From positions 1 to 64,000 of IMG/VR virus record IMGVR_UViG_3300028908_000009: a stretch of 64,000 bases of DNA, one strand, 5' to 3'. The position numbers and the translations under genes are program-made. Under the pieces are notes generated by a model. It worked only from the letters and a program-made list of their open reading frames with translations, was not told the origin of the DNA and made no database searches. Shown piece by piece: positions 35,553 through 44,478 of the stretch; position 1 is the stretch's first letter; each line of letters begins with the position of its first letter. The DNA comes from a virus.

Positions 35553-37526
35553 TCAGAGCTCGACGGCCTCGGTGGGCGGAGGGGCGGGTGCCTGGCCGGG
35601 AGCCCGGTTCGCCATCGCCTGGGCGATCGCCTGGAGCCCGGGCATCGACTGGCCGGGCTGGCTGGCGGGACCGGGGCCGGCCTGGGCGGCCAGGGCCATG
35701 TTCTCCTGCCCCTCCTTCTTCAGGTAGCGGTCCGGGTCCGTCTCGCCGGACCAGCGGGCGAAGTCCTCCAGGATCGTCCGTGGCTCGATCAGCGGGGCGA
35801 AGGCGGGCGAGGCCGCGAGCTGGAGCCAGGTCTGGATGTTCGTCAGGCGCTCCTCGCGCGTCATCTCGTAGAGCCCTCCGCCGATCTTCAGGTCGATCCC
35901 GCCGGTGATGGCGGCCAGCGACAGCGGCTCGCCCAGGATCCGCTCCACCTGGGCCGGCGTCATGTGCTGCCGGACCAGGTCGAAGGCCCGCCGCAGGAGC
36001 GGGCGCATGAAGGCCACCTGGTGGTACAGGATGTCCACCTGGTGGCGGGCCCCGCCCTGGAGGATCCGCTGCTGGATCTCCGTGGCGGTCACGTCCCGGG
36101 ACTTCGTGGTCGCCTCCGCGCCCATCTGGACCGCGTCGGTGGCGGCGGTGGACTCGGCCATCCGCTGGCGGTAGCTCTCCTCCGTCCACGCCTCCTGGAA
36201 GACCGGCCGGCGGGGCAGGATGGCGAAGGCCCGGTCCAGGGGCTCGCCCGGCTCGGCCTCCACGGTGACGTGCCCGCCGGGGCGGAAGAGGAGCTGGTCC
36301 GCCGCGATCGCGCCGGAGCGGATGACGTACTGCTGCCAGACGTTGAGCAGGATCTCGTCCATCCGGGCGCGGGCGATGCGGGTCTGGTACTGGACCAGCG
36401 GGCCGACCCAGTTGAGGATCGAGTCGCCGTAGGGCCGGTTCGGCACCGGCACCGCCTTCGTCGCCCAGTAGGGCCCGCGACCGTCCGGCGTCGGGGCCCG
36501 CCCGTGGGCGATGACCACCTGGCCGTTCACCATCTTCGTGAGCGTCCGCCGGCGGTGGTCCCAGCAGAGCCAGAGGGTGACCGGCTTCTCGCCGATCGCC
36601 CAGGAGGGCTCGCGCTCCCGGGTGTCGTCCAGCGGCCAGCGCTCCGTGTCCCGGGGCTCCTCCGTCGAGTCGTGCTGCTCGGCGGTGGCCCGGGCGGCGG
36701 CCAGGTTGTGGTAGAGCGGCCGCCCGGTGCGGGCCCGCCACTCGGCGTCCTCCGCCGCCAGCGCCTCGATCGTGGTCCGCACCTTCTCGATCGTCCAGGT
36801 GCGCGGGCCGGTCAGGTTGCAGGCGATCGAGTCGAGCGGGAGCCAGGCGAAGTCGAGGCCGTCGTAGACCGTCTCCAGCAGCTCGACCTCCTTCCAGGTC
36901 GGCTCCTCCGACTCGTCCTCGAAGACCAGCATCGGTGCCCGCCGGCGGTCGTACCGGCTCCGCCACCAGAGCCGCCACCAGGCGTGGCCGACGATCTGCT
37001 CGTAGCGCAGGCCCTCGATCGCCCGGACGATCAGGCCGTCCCCGTCCTCCGAGTCCCGCCCGATCTCGCCGAGCTTCACCTCCAGCAGGCGACGGACCAG
37101 CTCCTCCACCTGGGCGTCCGAGCGCTCGACGCCCTTCACCGCCATCCAGTCCCGCCGGCCGAACATGCCGAGCGTGAGCCGGGCCAGCCGGGCCTCGATG
37201 ATCTTGAACGCCTCCGGGATCACCGTCTGGTCCCGCCACTCCTCGCCGGGGCCGATCGACGCGCCGGTGTCCATGCTGCGGTAGAGGAACCAGTACCGGA
37301 GCAGGTTCCCCCGGATGCCCGAGGTGAACAGGTTGCGCCAGCGCTCGTGCCGGGCCTGCCAGAGGTTCTGCGTCGAGTAGGGCGACGGGCCGTAGAGGGG
37401 CCGCGCCGTCCCGATCACGCCGAACGTCGGCGGCGGCACCGGCCGCGCTCCCGTGGCCTGCCGCCGGGGCGCGGGGGCCGAGCGGTCGGAAGGGGGAAGT
37501 CCGCCTGCGGTGTCGATCCTCGGCAT
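35553..37526 (-). CDS. portal protein
   Basis: The protein is 657 residues, a normal length for a podoviral portal. After a Pro-rich N terminus it has charged helix-rich domains, WRLWWRSRYDRRRAPML and an EVELLETVYDGLDFAWLPLDS region. The C-terminal half shows DAVQMGAEATTKSRDVTATEIQQR, a pattern of the long portal stem helix. It ends in a Gln/Pro-rich tail. It follows the large terminase gene and precedes the scaffold. It would form the dodecameric ring through which DNA is packaged. ATG at 37526 follows GGAGGACC. Confidence 0.85.
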   Translation of the reverse strand: MPRIDTAGGLPPSDRSAPAPRRQATGARPVPPPTFGVIGTARPLYGPSPYSTQNLWQARHERWRNLFTSGIRGNLLRYWFLYRSMDTGASIGPGEEWRDQTVIPEAFKIIEARLARLTLGMFGRRDWMAVKGVERSDAQVEELVRRLLEVKLGEIGRDSEDGDGLIVRAIEGLRYEQIVGHAWWRLWWRSRYDRRRAPMLVFEDESEEPTWKEVELLETVYDGLDFAWLPLDSIACNLTGPRTWTIEKVRTTIEALAAEDAEWRARTGRPLYHNLAAARATAEQHDSTEEPRDTERWPLDDTREREPSWAIGEKPVTLWLCWDHRRRTLTKMVNGQVVIAHGRAPTPDGRGPYWATKAVPVPNRPYGDSILNWVGPLVQYQTRIARARMDEILLNVWQQYVIRSGAIAADQLLFRPGGHVTVEAEPGEPLDRAFAILPRRPVFQEAWTEESYRQRMAESTAATDAVQMGAEATTKSRDVTATEIQQRILQGGARHQVDILYHQVAFMRPLLRRAFDLVRQHMTPAQVERILGEPLSLAAITGGIDLKIGGGLYEMTREERLTNIQTWLQLAASPAFAPLIEPRTILEDFARWSGETDPDRYLKKEGQENMALAAQAGPGPASQPGQSMPGLQAIAQAMANRAPGQAPAPPPTEAVEL

Positions 37527-37585
37527 TCCGGGTCCTCCGGGAGAGTCCGCCCGCTACCAGTCTAGCCCGCCGGCGGCCGCCGGGC

Positions 37586-39553
37586 CTAGCGCGCTCGCGG
37601 GTCCGGGTCGCGGAAGACGATGCGGGGGACGTCCCGGCCGGAGAACTCGCCCAGCGGGTGGATGACCTCCTGCGACTGGCGGGCGAGGGGGATGGTGATC
37701 GGGGAGCCCCACGCCGAGGAGCCGAGGGCCCGGGCGCGGGCGAGGTCGGGTGGTGGGGGAGCTGGCGGGCGGGGCTGGCCCGGCAGGGAGTAGAGGGACA
37801 GCGAGGGAGGCCGCAGCTCCGGGCCGCGCTCGATCGGCTTCTTCGGCTGGAGGACCCGCACGCCGGGGACGAAGAAGAGGGCCAGGGTGTCGGCGACGTC
37901 GTCGTGGGTGATCTGGCCGAGGTTCGTCAGCTCGTAGAGCAGCCGCTCCCGCAGGCGGGGCGGGAAGCCCGAGCCGAAGACGACCTCGCCCCGCTCGCAG
38001 GGGGCCTGGAGGGCCTCGACGATGAAGTCCTCCTTCCGCCCGCTGCGGGCGCGGGTGACCGGGACGAGTGCCGGGGTGCGGTACTTCTCGCGGAACGCCC
38101 GGCCCAGGTCGGCGAGGAAGGCGTCCTCGCCCACCTTCTCCTTGACGAGGACGTTGGGCCACCAGTCGAGGGAGACGCAGGCGGTGACGATCCGGCGGAC
38201 GAACTCGTCCCGGGTCCAGCGGTTGCTGCGGAGGCCGTGGCGCAGGAGCAGCCGGCCGTCGTCGGTGAAGGAGCCGAAGAGGGCGACCATGTAGTCCCCC
38301 CGGCCGGCGGTCTGGAAGTCCTTCGAGGCGGAGTCGATGGCGATGACCCGCTTGCGCGGGGAGGGCCAGTCGGCCCAGCCGGCGACGGCGAACCACTCCT
38401 CCCGGAAGCGCTGCTGGTCGGGCGAGAGGCAGACGTTCATGTATTGGTGCCACCAGAGGGCCTCGCCGAGGTTGCGGTCCCGCCGGTAGCGGGCCAGCTC
38501 CTGGGCCAGCCACTCGCGGGTGACCACCGGCAGGAGGATCGGCTCGCCGCGATCGAAGTCGGGGTGGCCGTGGGGGAACTGGCGGACGACGTGCTCGGGG
38601 CAGGCTTCGCAGGGGCGGTTGGGGTCCTCCAGGGCGTGGCGGACGATGACCTTGATGTCGCGGTCCGCCAGCTCGGAGACCAGCTCGTCGGCCTCGTCGG
38701 TCGCCTCGTCCTGGTCGCCGATCAGCCGGCCGTAGGGGTCGTGGTAGGCCCAGCGGGTCCCGAGGTAGATGATGTTCCGGTAGCGGGAGCCCATGTCCAC
38801 GAGGGGGAGGAGGTCGAGCATCTGGCGCATCGTCTTGGCCGACTGCTCGGGGGTGGTGACGTTCCGGCGCTCGACGGCGTCGTCGAAGATGATGAGGTCC
38901 GCACGCCAGCCGGCACCGGTGACGCCGAGGTAGGTGGCCCGGAAGGTGGGGTCGGGCAGGACGAGCTTGCGCCTAGGGTGGGTGAACTGGAGGGCCTGGA
39001 GGATGTGCTTGTATTGCCGGTGGGTGATCGTGAACTCGGGGAAGACCTTGCGGAAGGTCTCGTAGCCGGGGGTGTCGGGGAGGAACGCCTGGAGGATGGT
39101 CCGGGCGAAGGGCTTGACGGTGTCCTCGCGGGCCCCGACGAGGAGGATGCGGATGTCGGGGTCGTGGACGATTCGCCAGATGCTGTGGGCGATGGTGAAG
39201 ATGAAGCTCTTGCGGCTCTGGCGGGGGAGGAAGAGGGCCAGCTCCTCGCCGGGCTTGAGGGCCATCAGCTCGTGGCAGAGGGGGCGGTGGAAGTCGGGGA
39301 CGTAGTGGCTCTTCCAGACGTCGGGGAAGAGGACCTGGGTGAGGAAGAACCAGAAGTCCTTCGAGCCGTCGCGCAGGGTTTCGACGAGTGCGCGGTCGAG
39401 GAGGGCGCACTCGCGTTCGAGCTGGACGGCCTCGGCGGGGCGGATGGGGATGGGGAGGGCGTCCGGCGGTTCGCCGGTGGAGAGGACCTTCTCGATGGTG
39501 TCCTCGACGAGGGGGTCGAGGTCCTTGTCGAGGGGGGAGCGCTGGCGGGGCAT
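37586..39553 (-). CDS. terminase large subunit
   Basis: The protein is 655 residues. The ATPase domain shows a Walker-A-like loop LPRQSRKSF (~residue 109), Walker B LIIFDDAV (~217) and a coupling region with GTRWAYHDPYG. The C-terminal RNase-H-like nuclease domain shows AIDSASKDF (~403) and DDVADTLALF (~553), the acidic residues that bind metal. It packages DNA into the prohead and cuts it. ATG at 39553 follows AGGAGGACC. It is preceded by the small-subunit candidate and followed by the portal gene. Confidence 0.92.
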   Translation of the reverse strand: MPRQRSPLDKDLDPLVEDTIEKVLSTGEPPDALPIPIRPAEAVQLERECALLDRALVETLRDGSKDFWFFLTQVLFPDVWKSHYVPDFHRPLCHELMALKPGEELALFLPRQSRKSFIFTIAHSIWRIVHDPDIRILLVGAREDTVKPFARTILQAFLPDTPGYETFRKVFPEFTITHRQYKHILQALQFTHPRRKLVLPDPTFRATYLGVTGAGWRADLIIFDDAVERRNVTTPEQSAKTMRQMLDLLPLVDMGSRYRNIIYLGTRWAYHDPYGRLIGDQDEATDEADELVSELADRDIKVIVRHALEDPNRPCEACPEHVVRQFPHGHPDFDRGEPILLPVVTREWLAQELARYRRDRNLGEALWWHQYMNVCLSPDQQRFREEWFAVAGWADWPSPRKRVIAIDSASKDFQTAGRGDYMVALFGSFTDDGRLLLRHGLRSNRWTRDEFVRRIVTACVSLDWWPNVLVKEKVGEDAFLADLGRAFREKYRTPALVPVTRARSGRKEDFIVEALQAPCERGEVVFGSGFPPRLRERLLYELTNLGQITHDDVADTLALFFVPGVRVLQPKKPIERGPELRPPSLSLYSLPGQPRPPAPPPPDLARARALGSSAWGSPITIPLARQSQEVIHPLGEFSGRDVPRIVFRDPDPRAR

Positions 39554-39567
39554 GGGGTCCTCCTGGA

Positions 39568-40152
39568 TTACATTTCGCTGGGCGGGACGTGGTCCTCCTC
39601 GGCGTGGGGTGGAGTGTATTTCGCTTCGCCGGTGGCCTCGGCGGTGACGGCGTCGGTGAGGGAGGGTGCGCCGCCGAGGGCGAGCTGGGCCTCGCGGACG
39701 ACCTCGACGAGGCGGGCGCGGAGGACGGCGGCCTGTTGGCCGAGAGGTCCACGGGCCTCTTCCTCGGTGAGCTGGAGGGGTTCGAGCCGGAGGGTTTCGA
39801 CGTGCCGGACGTAGGCGAGGGCGAGCTTGGCGATCTTCTCCTGTTCGCGGAAGTCGCGGGAGGTGGAGAAGGAGGAGATGAGCTGCCAGAGGGAGAGGAG
39901 GGAGCCGACGTAGATGAGGCGGGCGAGGCGGGGGGCGTCGGTGGTGGGGTCGATGGAGTCCTCGGGGATCTCGGCGAGGACGATGCGGCGGTAGTGGTTG
40001 CCGGAGTTGGAGGTGGAGAGGGCCCGGGCCAGGGGGGCCGCCGGGTCCTCGGTGGGGGCCGGGCGGGGAGGTTTCTTCGGGGTTTCGGGGGCCGTCGGGG
40101 GCCCGAGGACTTCCATCGTTTCCCGCAGGTTGTCGTCAAATCTCGTTCCCAT
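39568..40152 (-). CDS. putative terminase small subunit
   Basis: The protein is 194 residues, the first gene of the minus-strand late arm, with GGAGGGACGAC before ATG at 40152. It is helical and acidic; no clear helix-turn-helix can be read. The call rests on its place 14 bases before the large subunit and on its size. It would recognise the packaging site, possibly in the adjoining 40.2-40.8-kb non-coding region. Confidence 0.5.
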   Translation of the reverse strand: MGTRFDDNLRETMEVLGPPTAPETPKKPPRPAPTEDPAAPLARALSTSNSGNHYRRIVLAEIPEDSIDPTTDAPRLARLIYVGSLLSLWQLISSFSTSRDFREQEKIAKLALAYVRHVETLRLEPLQLTEEEARGPLGQQAAVLRARLVEVVREAQLALGGAPSLTDAVTAEATGEAKYTPPHAEEDHVPPSEM

Positions 40153-40834
40153 GTCGTCCCTCCGTGTCAGGAGAATCCCCGCCAGAAAAAAATCTGTCGA
40201 GGGGGGTTAGAATGATATCACGACCGGGTTTGGGGGGTCCCGGCCCCCCGCCCCCGCCCGGGCCGCGCGCGCCCGATCCGATCCATCCGGACCCGTCCCG
40301 GCCCGCCCGGCGCTCCCCGGCCGACCCCGAACGATCCCGGACGACTCTCGTCCGAATCCTCTTTCATATGTCGGACACCGCTCGCCATCGTCGCCAGCCG
40401 TTCCCATGACACCGGGCGGGTTCGGAGGCGTTCGGGGAGGTGTAAGTGCTTTGTTTCCAACACCTTCCCTCCCCACCCCTGCCCTGCCACCCGCCCCATC
40501 AATATCTATAGCGCCGCGCCAGCCGCCGGCCCCCCGGATCTAGGTCACCTTGACCCGGTTCCCGGGCCGGCACCCGCCCTGGCCGGTCCGCCCCTGCTCG
40601 ATCCGTCCCGCCCCGGTCCGCACGGTCCCAGCCGGTGCCGCACCCTTCCGCCCTGCCCACCGGGCCGGCGGGTCCGCCGCCGTTCGCACCTGCCCGCCAC
40701 GGCCCGACTTGACCTTTATTTGCCCGACGTGAGAAAGAAACTTGACTTTGCGGACAGTTAGCCGTAGCTTTGGGATCGAAGGGGCCGGGGCTGCGGACGG
40801 GCCGCGACCCGAACGGCTCCGGGAGGAAACGGAC
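40153..40834. other. divergent non-coding switch region (682 bp)
   Basis: No convincing gene lies here. The left part is extremely C/G-rich. AT-rich spots are at 40363-40371 (TTTCATATG), 40441-40460 and 40501-40510 (AATATCTATA). The right end holds a good plus-strand promoter (listed separately). On the minus strand a TATAGAT lies near 40510, but no fitting -35 is seen, so the late promoter is not identified by sigma-70 rules. The region separates the minus-strand late arm from the plus-strand arm and could also hold the packaging site. Confidence 0.6.
40742..40770 (+). promoter_or_regulatory. sigma-70-type promoter for the small-gene array
   Basis: TTGACT (40742-40747), a 17-base spacer and TAGCTT (40765-40770) fit the housekeeping consensus well. 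Transcription would start near 40778, about 57 bases before the first ATG at 40835, which is preceded by GGGAGGAAACGGAC. This would drive the plus-strand genes from 40.8 kb. Confidence 0.65.
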
Positions 40835-40921
40835 ATGAGGTTGGAAACGCTGAAAGAGGTTGAAAGGATCGGGAAGATGGCGAGCTTCGCCGAACAGGTG
40901 CGGACACCCTGTACCTGTTAG
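40835..40921 (+). CDS. short leader ORF, possibly the 5' part of the next gene
   Basis: This 28-codon ORF starts at 40835, eight bases after GGAGG, and ends at TAG 40919-40921. In the frame one base back, natural-looking codons (ADTLYLLEEDETSPEQEV) lead directly into the gene at 40951. I suspect a single-base indel or a -1 frameshift near 40899; the joined product would be about 120 residues. Alternatively it is a true leader peptide. Confidence 0.35.
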   Translation: MRLETLKEVERIGKMASFAEQVRTPCTC

Positions 40922-40950
40922 AGGAAGACGAAACGTCCCCGGAGCAGGAA

Positions 40951-41196
40951 GTGCTGGAATGGGCACTTGAACACGGGGACGATACGTTCGAACGGTTCGC
41001 GGAGTTCTGCGAACGCGACGGGAGCGTGGCGGCCGTCAGCGGGTGGCTGGAAACGCTGGCGTACTACTTGGAAGAACTTCGGGACGATCCGGAGCTCATC
41101 GGGTGGGAAGCGCCAGAGTTGGACAGCCGCGAGGTGTCCCGGACCGCTGCGACGCTCGCCAAGGCGGTCCGAGACTTGCTGGCAGAGGCGGAGTGA
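40951..41196 (+). CDS. acidic hypothetical protein (start uncertain)
   Basis: The ORF has 81 codons from GTG at 40951, six bases after GGAG. Coding-like sequence continues upstream in the same frame as far as about 40900 without a good start codon. So it may belong with the ATG at 40835 (see that entry). It is very acidic and helical (EWALEHGDDTFERFAEF). No family recognised. It is the first gene of the plus-strand array. Confidence 0.5.
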   Translation: MLEWALEHGDDTFERFAEFCERDGSVAAVSGWLETLAYYLEELRDDPELIGWEAPELDSREVSRTAATLAKAVRDLLAEAE

Positions 41197-41255
41197 TCGC
41201 GGGGCCCGCCGGGCCCCGCCAAACGGCCCCGAACAAGGGGCGGAAAGGGGAAACA

Positions 41256-41624
41256 ATGGAAGGCGGAAAGGTAAAGCTGCGAACGGCCTGGGTAGATGGC
41301 AGGCTCCGGCTCTGCCCTACCGGGAGGGTAGGGGTCGGACTCGGAGCGGACCGACTGGGGACTCTCGCCGACCTGTACGCCTGGCGAGACGGCGGGTGGT
41401 ACTACTACGGCGGAGAGGCGACCGTCGGGCGGGACTGGGCTGCTGGCGTGCTACTCGGGCCGCTCTGGCAAGGGTGCTGTGAAGACCTGACGGATATTGC
41501 AGCGGTGCTCGCGCCGCTACTTGGGGCGGCGACCGGCGGCCCCGGCTGGCGGGTGACCGTGTGCAAGGCGGACGGGGACGTGGGATTCCTGTTCCACGCC
41601 CGCCGGGCGGAGCCGTGTCGGTGA
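41256..41624 (+). CDS. hypothetical protein
   Basis: The protein is 122 residues; ATG at 41256 follows AGGGGAAACA. It is rich in Gly, Trp and Tyr in the middle (WRDGGWYYYGGEATVG), with mixed strand and helix. It contains three Cys but no clear metal site. Its stop overlaps the next start as GTGA. Function unknown. Confidence 0.55.
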   Translation: MEGGKVKLRTAWVDGRLRLCPTGRVGVGLGADRLGTLADLYAWRDGGWYYYGGEATVGRDWAAGVLLGPLWQGCCEDLTDIAAVLAPLLGAATGGPGWRVTVCKADGDVGFLFHARRAEPCR

Positions 41625-41869
41625 GGGGCCACTGGCGCGGCCGGAGCCTCCGCCCGTACCTGGCAACGGCCCGGCATCCGGGCCGCTGCCCCGGGTGCGG
41701 CCGCCCGATCCGGCCCGGGGACCGGCTGACCGTCTGGCCAGCCGCGCCGGCCGGGCGGCGGGCCCGCTGTTGGCAATGTTCGGCGGAGGCGTTCCGGCAG
41801 GTGGTCGGCGGCGCGGACAGAAAAGGCGCACTTTTCGGTTGCACGGCTGACCGGTCACCGTACCTTTAG
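41621..41869 (+). CDS. small zinc-ribbon protein
   Basis: The protein is about 82 residues from GTG at 41621, which overlaps the previous stop. A CPGC pair and, about 30 residues later, a CWQC pair form a likely zinc ribbon within a very basic context. GTG at 41615 is an alternative start. It may bind nucleic acid or a host protein; no specific family is recognised. Confidence 0.5.
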   Translation: MRGHWRGRSLRPYLATARHPGRCPGCGRPIRPGDRLTVWPAAPAGRRARCWQCSAEAFRQVVGGADRKGALFGCTADRSPYL

Positions 41870-41878
41870 GCTGCAAGC

Positions 41879-41913
41879 GGCCCCCGGGGGTCACGGCTCC
41901 GCCCCCGGGGGCC
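41879..41913 (+). terminator. GC-rich hairpin in the small-gene array
   Basis: A perfect 12-bp stem (GGCCCCCGGGGG at 41879-41890 with 41902-41913) and an 11-base loop start ten bases after the end of the zinc-ribbon gene. There is no U-run. It could act as an attenuator that lowers expression of the genes downstream. Confidence 0.4.
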
Positions 41914-41962
41914 CGGGAAAGGGAAGGGGCCCGAGGGCGGCGGGGTCGCCCGGGAGGGTTAG

Positions 41963-42370
41963 ATGTTCCGCAACTTGACCCCTCACGACATCCATTTGTA
42001 CCTGCCCGACGGGACCGTGCTGACGGTCCCTCGGGAAGATGTAGAGGCTCCCCGCGTGCCGCTCGCCACGCGGCAGGTGGGGGAGGCCAGCGCCCCGTCC
42101 CCGGCGGGCGGCACGTGCCAGGTGCCGGTCCGCCACTCCGCGCCTGCCGGGCCGCCGGTCCCGCTGCCGGACCCGGAGCCGGGGGTGCTCTACATCGTGT
42201 CCCGGGCGACGGCGGAGGCGGCCCCGCAGCGGCCGGACCTGCTCTACCCCGACGACGCGGTCCGGGATGAGCGCGGCCGGATCGTCGGGTGCCGCGCGCT
42301 GGGGACGGCCGTCCCCGACTGGGAAGGTACCCTCACCCGCCTTTGGCAGGCGATTGCGGGGATGGACTAA
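41963..42370 (+). CDS. conserved phage protein of the 'NLTPHDI' type
   Basis: The protein is 135 residues. The start NLTPHDIHLYLPDG, the middle PEPGVLYIVSRATAEA and the end RDERGRIVGCRALG are the pattern of a small family frequent in phages of GC-rich hosts. Function is unknown. A divergent relative lies at 49137-49616. It lies downstream of a GC-rich hairpin, so it may be read at a reduced level or from its own promoter, which I cannot identify. Confidence 0.65.
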   Translation: MFRNLTPHDIHLYLPDGTVLTVPREDVEAPRVPLATRQVGEASAPSPAGGTCQVPVRHSAPAGPPVPLPDPEPGVLYIVSRATAEAAPQRPDLLYPDDAVRDERGRIVGCRALGTAVPDWEGTLTRLWQAIAGMD

Positions 42371-42434
42371 GCGGAACCGGGGGACTCGGAAGGATCCCCC
42401 TTTGCACGTTTGGGGCGCGGAAAGGGAAGGGAAG

Positions 42435-43007
42435 ATGCACGAAAAGCTGGCGGGAAACGAAAGGCTCCGGAGGCTGGCGGACGCCTGCAAGCTAGAGCTG
42501 TGGCAGATGCACGGCGGCCCGGTGACGGTACTGGTCGCGCCGTGGGACGCGGTAGAGGAAGCGGGCGCGGAAAGCCTGCCGGAGCTGGCGCGGCGGCTGG
42601 GCGTAGAGGATGAGGACCTATACGTCGCGCTCGCGGAGCTGACCGGGTGCTACATCCTGCCCGAGGAGCCGGGCGACTCGGACGAAACAGGCGAGGCCAT
42701 CCCAGTTACGTGCGGCCTCCGGCTGGCGGACGTGCTGCGGACGCTGGCGCTCCGCCGGGATCCGGAGCGGAGGCGCTACCGGCACCCGCACTTTGGGTTG
42801 CTGCCGGAGGAAGTGCAGAGGTGCGCCGGGTGTGGTCGGATCGGATCGCTTGACCCGGACGCGACGCGGGAATGGGCGGCGCGGCTGGGGATTGACGTTC
42901 GCGGGGATGTTCTGGAAGTGCGATTCGTGGGAATCCAGGGCGGCCGGGGCCGCGTGGTTTGCACGGATTGCATCGAACGGGACGTTTTCGATGGATGGGA
43001 CGAATGA
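42435..43007 (+). CDS. hypothetical protein with Cys-x-x-Cys zinc site
   Basis: The protein is 190 residues; ATG at 42435 follows GGGAAGG. An acidic helical N-terminal half (LARRLGVEDEDLYVALAEL) precedes a CAGCGRIG pair and a C-terminal CTDC pair, a likely zinc ribbon. The arrangement of the two pairs around a short W-A-LGI stretch resembles the gene at 46121. Its stop overlaps the next start. Confidence 0.55.
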   Translation: MHEKLAGNERLRRLADACKLELWQMHGGPVTVLVAPWDAVEEAGAESLPELARRLGVEDEDLYVALAELTGCYILPEEPGDSDETGEAIPVTCGLRLADVLRTLALRRDPERRRYRHPHFGLLPEEVQRCAGCGRIGSLDPDATREWAARLGIDVRGDVLEVRFVGIQGGRGRVVCTDCIERDVFDGWDE

Positions 43008-43312
43008 TGCGGATCCCGAAGGGTGTAGTGGAACAGGCTATCGGGGCCTATTCGGAAGGGTCGCTTCGGCCGGCGGACCTGCTAGACGGCACGCGAGAAG
43101 CAGTTGCGACGTTGCACGCCCTCATCGTCCGAAGTCTGCCGCCGGACCGGCAGCCGTACATCAAGGGGCTACTGCGAGTAGTAGAGGAGGCTACCCCCGA
43201 GGAGTTAGACGGGATCATCGAACAAGTCAACGATCTTTTGCCGGAAGGGTACTACTTGGGGAGTGCCGAAGGCGACCCGGCTTTGTTTGGTATCTGGCGG
43301 GAGGTGGAATGA
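43004..43312 (+). CDS. hypothetical protein, paralogous to the next gene
   Basis: The protein is 102 residues. ATG at 43004 overlaps the previous stop. The N-terminal motif EGSLRPADLLDG and the C-terminal LPEGYYLGSAEGDPALFGIW recur in the next gene, so the two are a tandem duplicate pair with the longer copy following. It is mostly helical between these motifs. Function unknown. Confidence 0.6.
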   Translation: MMRIPKGVVEQAIGAYSEGSLRPADLLDGTREAVATLHALIVRSLPPDRQPYIKGLLRVVEEATPEELDGIIEQVNDLLPEGYYLGSAEGDPALFGIWREVE

Positions 43313-43992
43313 TGCGGACGATCGGCGACGTGAGGGCGGCCGCGATTGCGGGCAGCTACGGGCACGGATCGCTCCGGCCGGAGGACGTGCGGGAAGCGTA
43401 TCTTGCGGCCGGGGGAGCGGTCGCGGAAGCGGCCCAGGCGGAAGGCGTGGAGTGTCCGGCGCTCCGGGAGGCGCTCGCGGAGCTGCGAGCGGCGGACCCG
43501 GAGGATGAATACCTGCCGGAGCTTTGCGCGGACGTGGCGGATGCAGCGGCGGAAGTGTTGCCTCGCCCGTACTACGTCGGCGCGCATCCGGGCGACGGGT
43601 CAGACTTCGGGGTCTGGTACGACGCGGAAGCGGACCCGGAACCGGGGGACGCGCCCGACCCGGAGGACGGCGGGGTCACGCTGGCCGTCTACACCGTGGG
43701 AAAGATGTACGGGGAGCCCCAAACGGTCGCCGTACAGGCCCCACGCGTGCCGGAGTGGGTAACCGATCCGGCCGCCCGCGCCGCGTGGTATGCGGAAGCG
43801 GCGCGTGCCCGGATGGAAGGGCGACGGGTGGAGCTTGTGCGCCTTCCGGCCGGGTGTATCTGGCCGGGGGGAGGGGCGGAAGATGCGGAAATCCGGCTCT
43901 ACGGGCGGCCTCACGTACGGACGATGGACGGGGGGCGGGAGGTGGAGCTTCCGCTGGGGTGGGAAGCGCGCGGCGCGCTTTGGGAGGGCTGA
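43309..43992 (+). CDS. hypothetical protein, longer paralogue of the preceding gene
   Basis: The protein is 227 residues; ATG at 43309 overlaps the previous stop. GHGSLRPEDVREAYLAAGGA and RPYYVGAHPGDGSDFGVWYD match the motifs of the 43004 gene. The copy carries about 110 extra C-terminal residues that look strand-rich, with KMYGEPQTVAVQAPRVPEW. No family recognised. Confidence 0.6.
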   Translation: MMRTIGDVRAAAIAGSYGHGSLRPEDVREAYLAAGGAVAEAAQAEGVECPALREALAELRAADPEDEYLPELCADVADAAAEVLPRPYYVGAHPGDGSDFGVWYDAEADPEPGDAPDPEDGGVTLAVYTVGKMYGEPQTVAVQAPRVPEWVTDPAARAAWYAEAARARMEGRRVELVRLPAGCIWPGGGAEDAEIRLYGRPHVRTMDGGREVELPLGWEARGALWEG

Positions 43993-43995
43993 CCG

Positions 43996-44475
43996 ATGAT
44001 GCTAGCGGACTACTTTATCACGGAAGGCGCGGCTTATTGCGAGAGGCACGCGCCGGAGGACGCGGAGCCGGTGACCTTCGGCGAGCCGGACCGTTGGATT
44101 ACCTGCGAGGTGTGCCACGCCCCGCTTGCGCCGCCGTATTACGCGGAGGACGCGGACGTGACCGCAAAGGTGATTGCGGACGATGAGCTCGCGGAGCTGG
44201 CGGACGTGGAAGCGGGCGGCCGGGACCTGTTCGGCCAGGTGAGGCCGGACGTTTGGCGCTGGCGGCTGGCCCCGGATGCGGTCGCGGAGGTGGAAGGGGC
44301 CGTCCGCCGATACGGGGAGCGGGAGGCTTTCCTTGGGCTGGTCGCCGCGTACCTGAGGGACGCGACGGTCCGCCCGTGGGACGGGCCGCCCCCGTGCGGG
44401 CTGCCGCTGGCGGCCCGGTTGGACGCGGAAAGCGGGATCCTGACGGCAGAGTGGCCTCACAGGTCGGAGGGTTGA
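43996..44475 (+). CDS. hypothetical protein with a CxxC pair
   Basis: The protein is 159 residues. A Cys at ~15 with His at ~18 (AAYCERHAPED) and CEVCHAP at ~37-43 could bind zinc near the N terminus. The rest is acidic and helical. It sits three bases after the previous gene and three before the next. Function unknown. Confidence 0.55.
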   Translation: MMLADYFITEGAAYCERHAPEDAEPVTFGEPDRWITCEVCHAPLAPPYYAEDADVTAKVIADDELAELADVEAGGRDLFGQVRPDVWRWRLAPDAVAEVEGAVRRYGEREAFLGLVAAYLRDATVRPWDGPPPCGLPLAARLDAESGILTAEWPHRSEG

Positions 44476-44478
44476 GCG

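Noticed and set aside
40550-40737. TTGACC hexamers at 40550 and 40709 as further promoters
   Set aside because: No acceptable -10 element at 16-18 bases; only the 40742 promoter fits.
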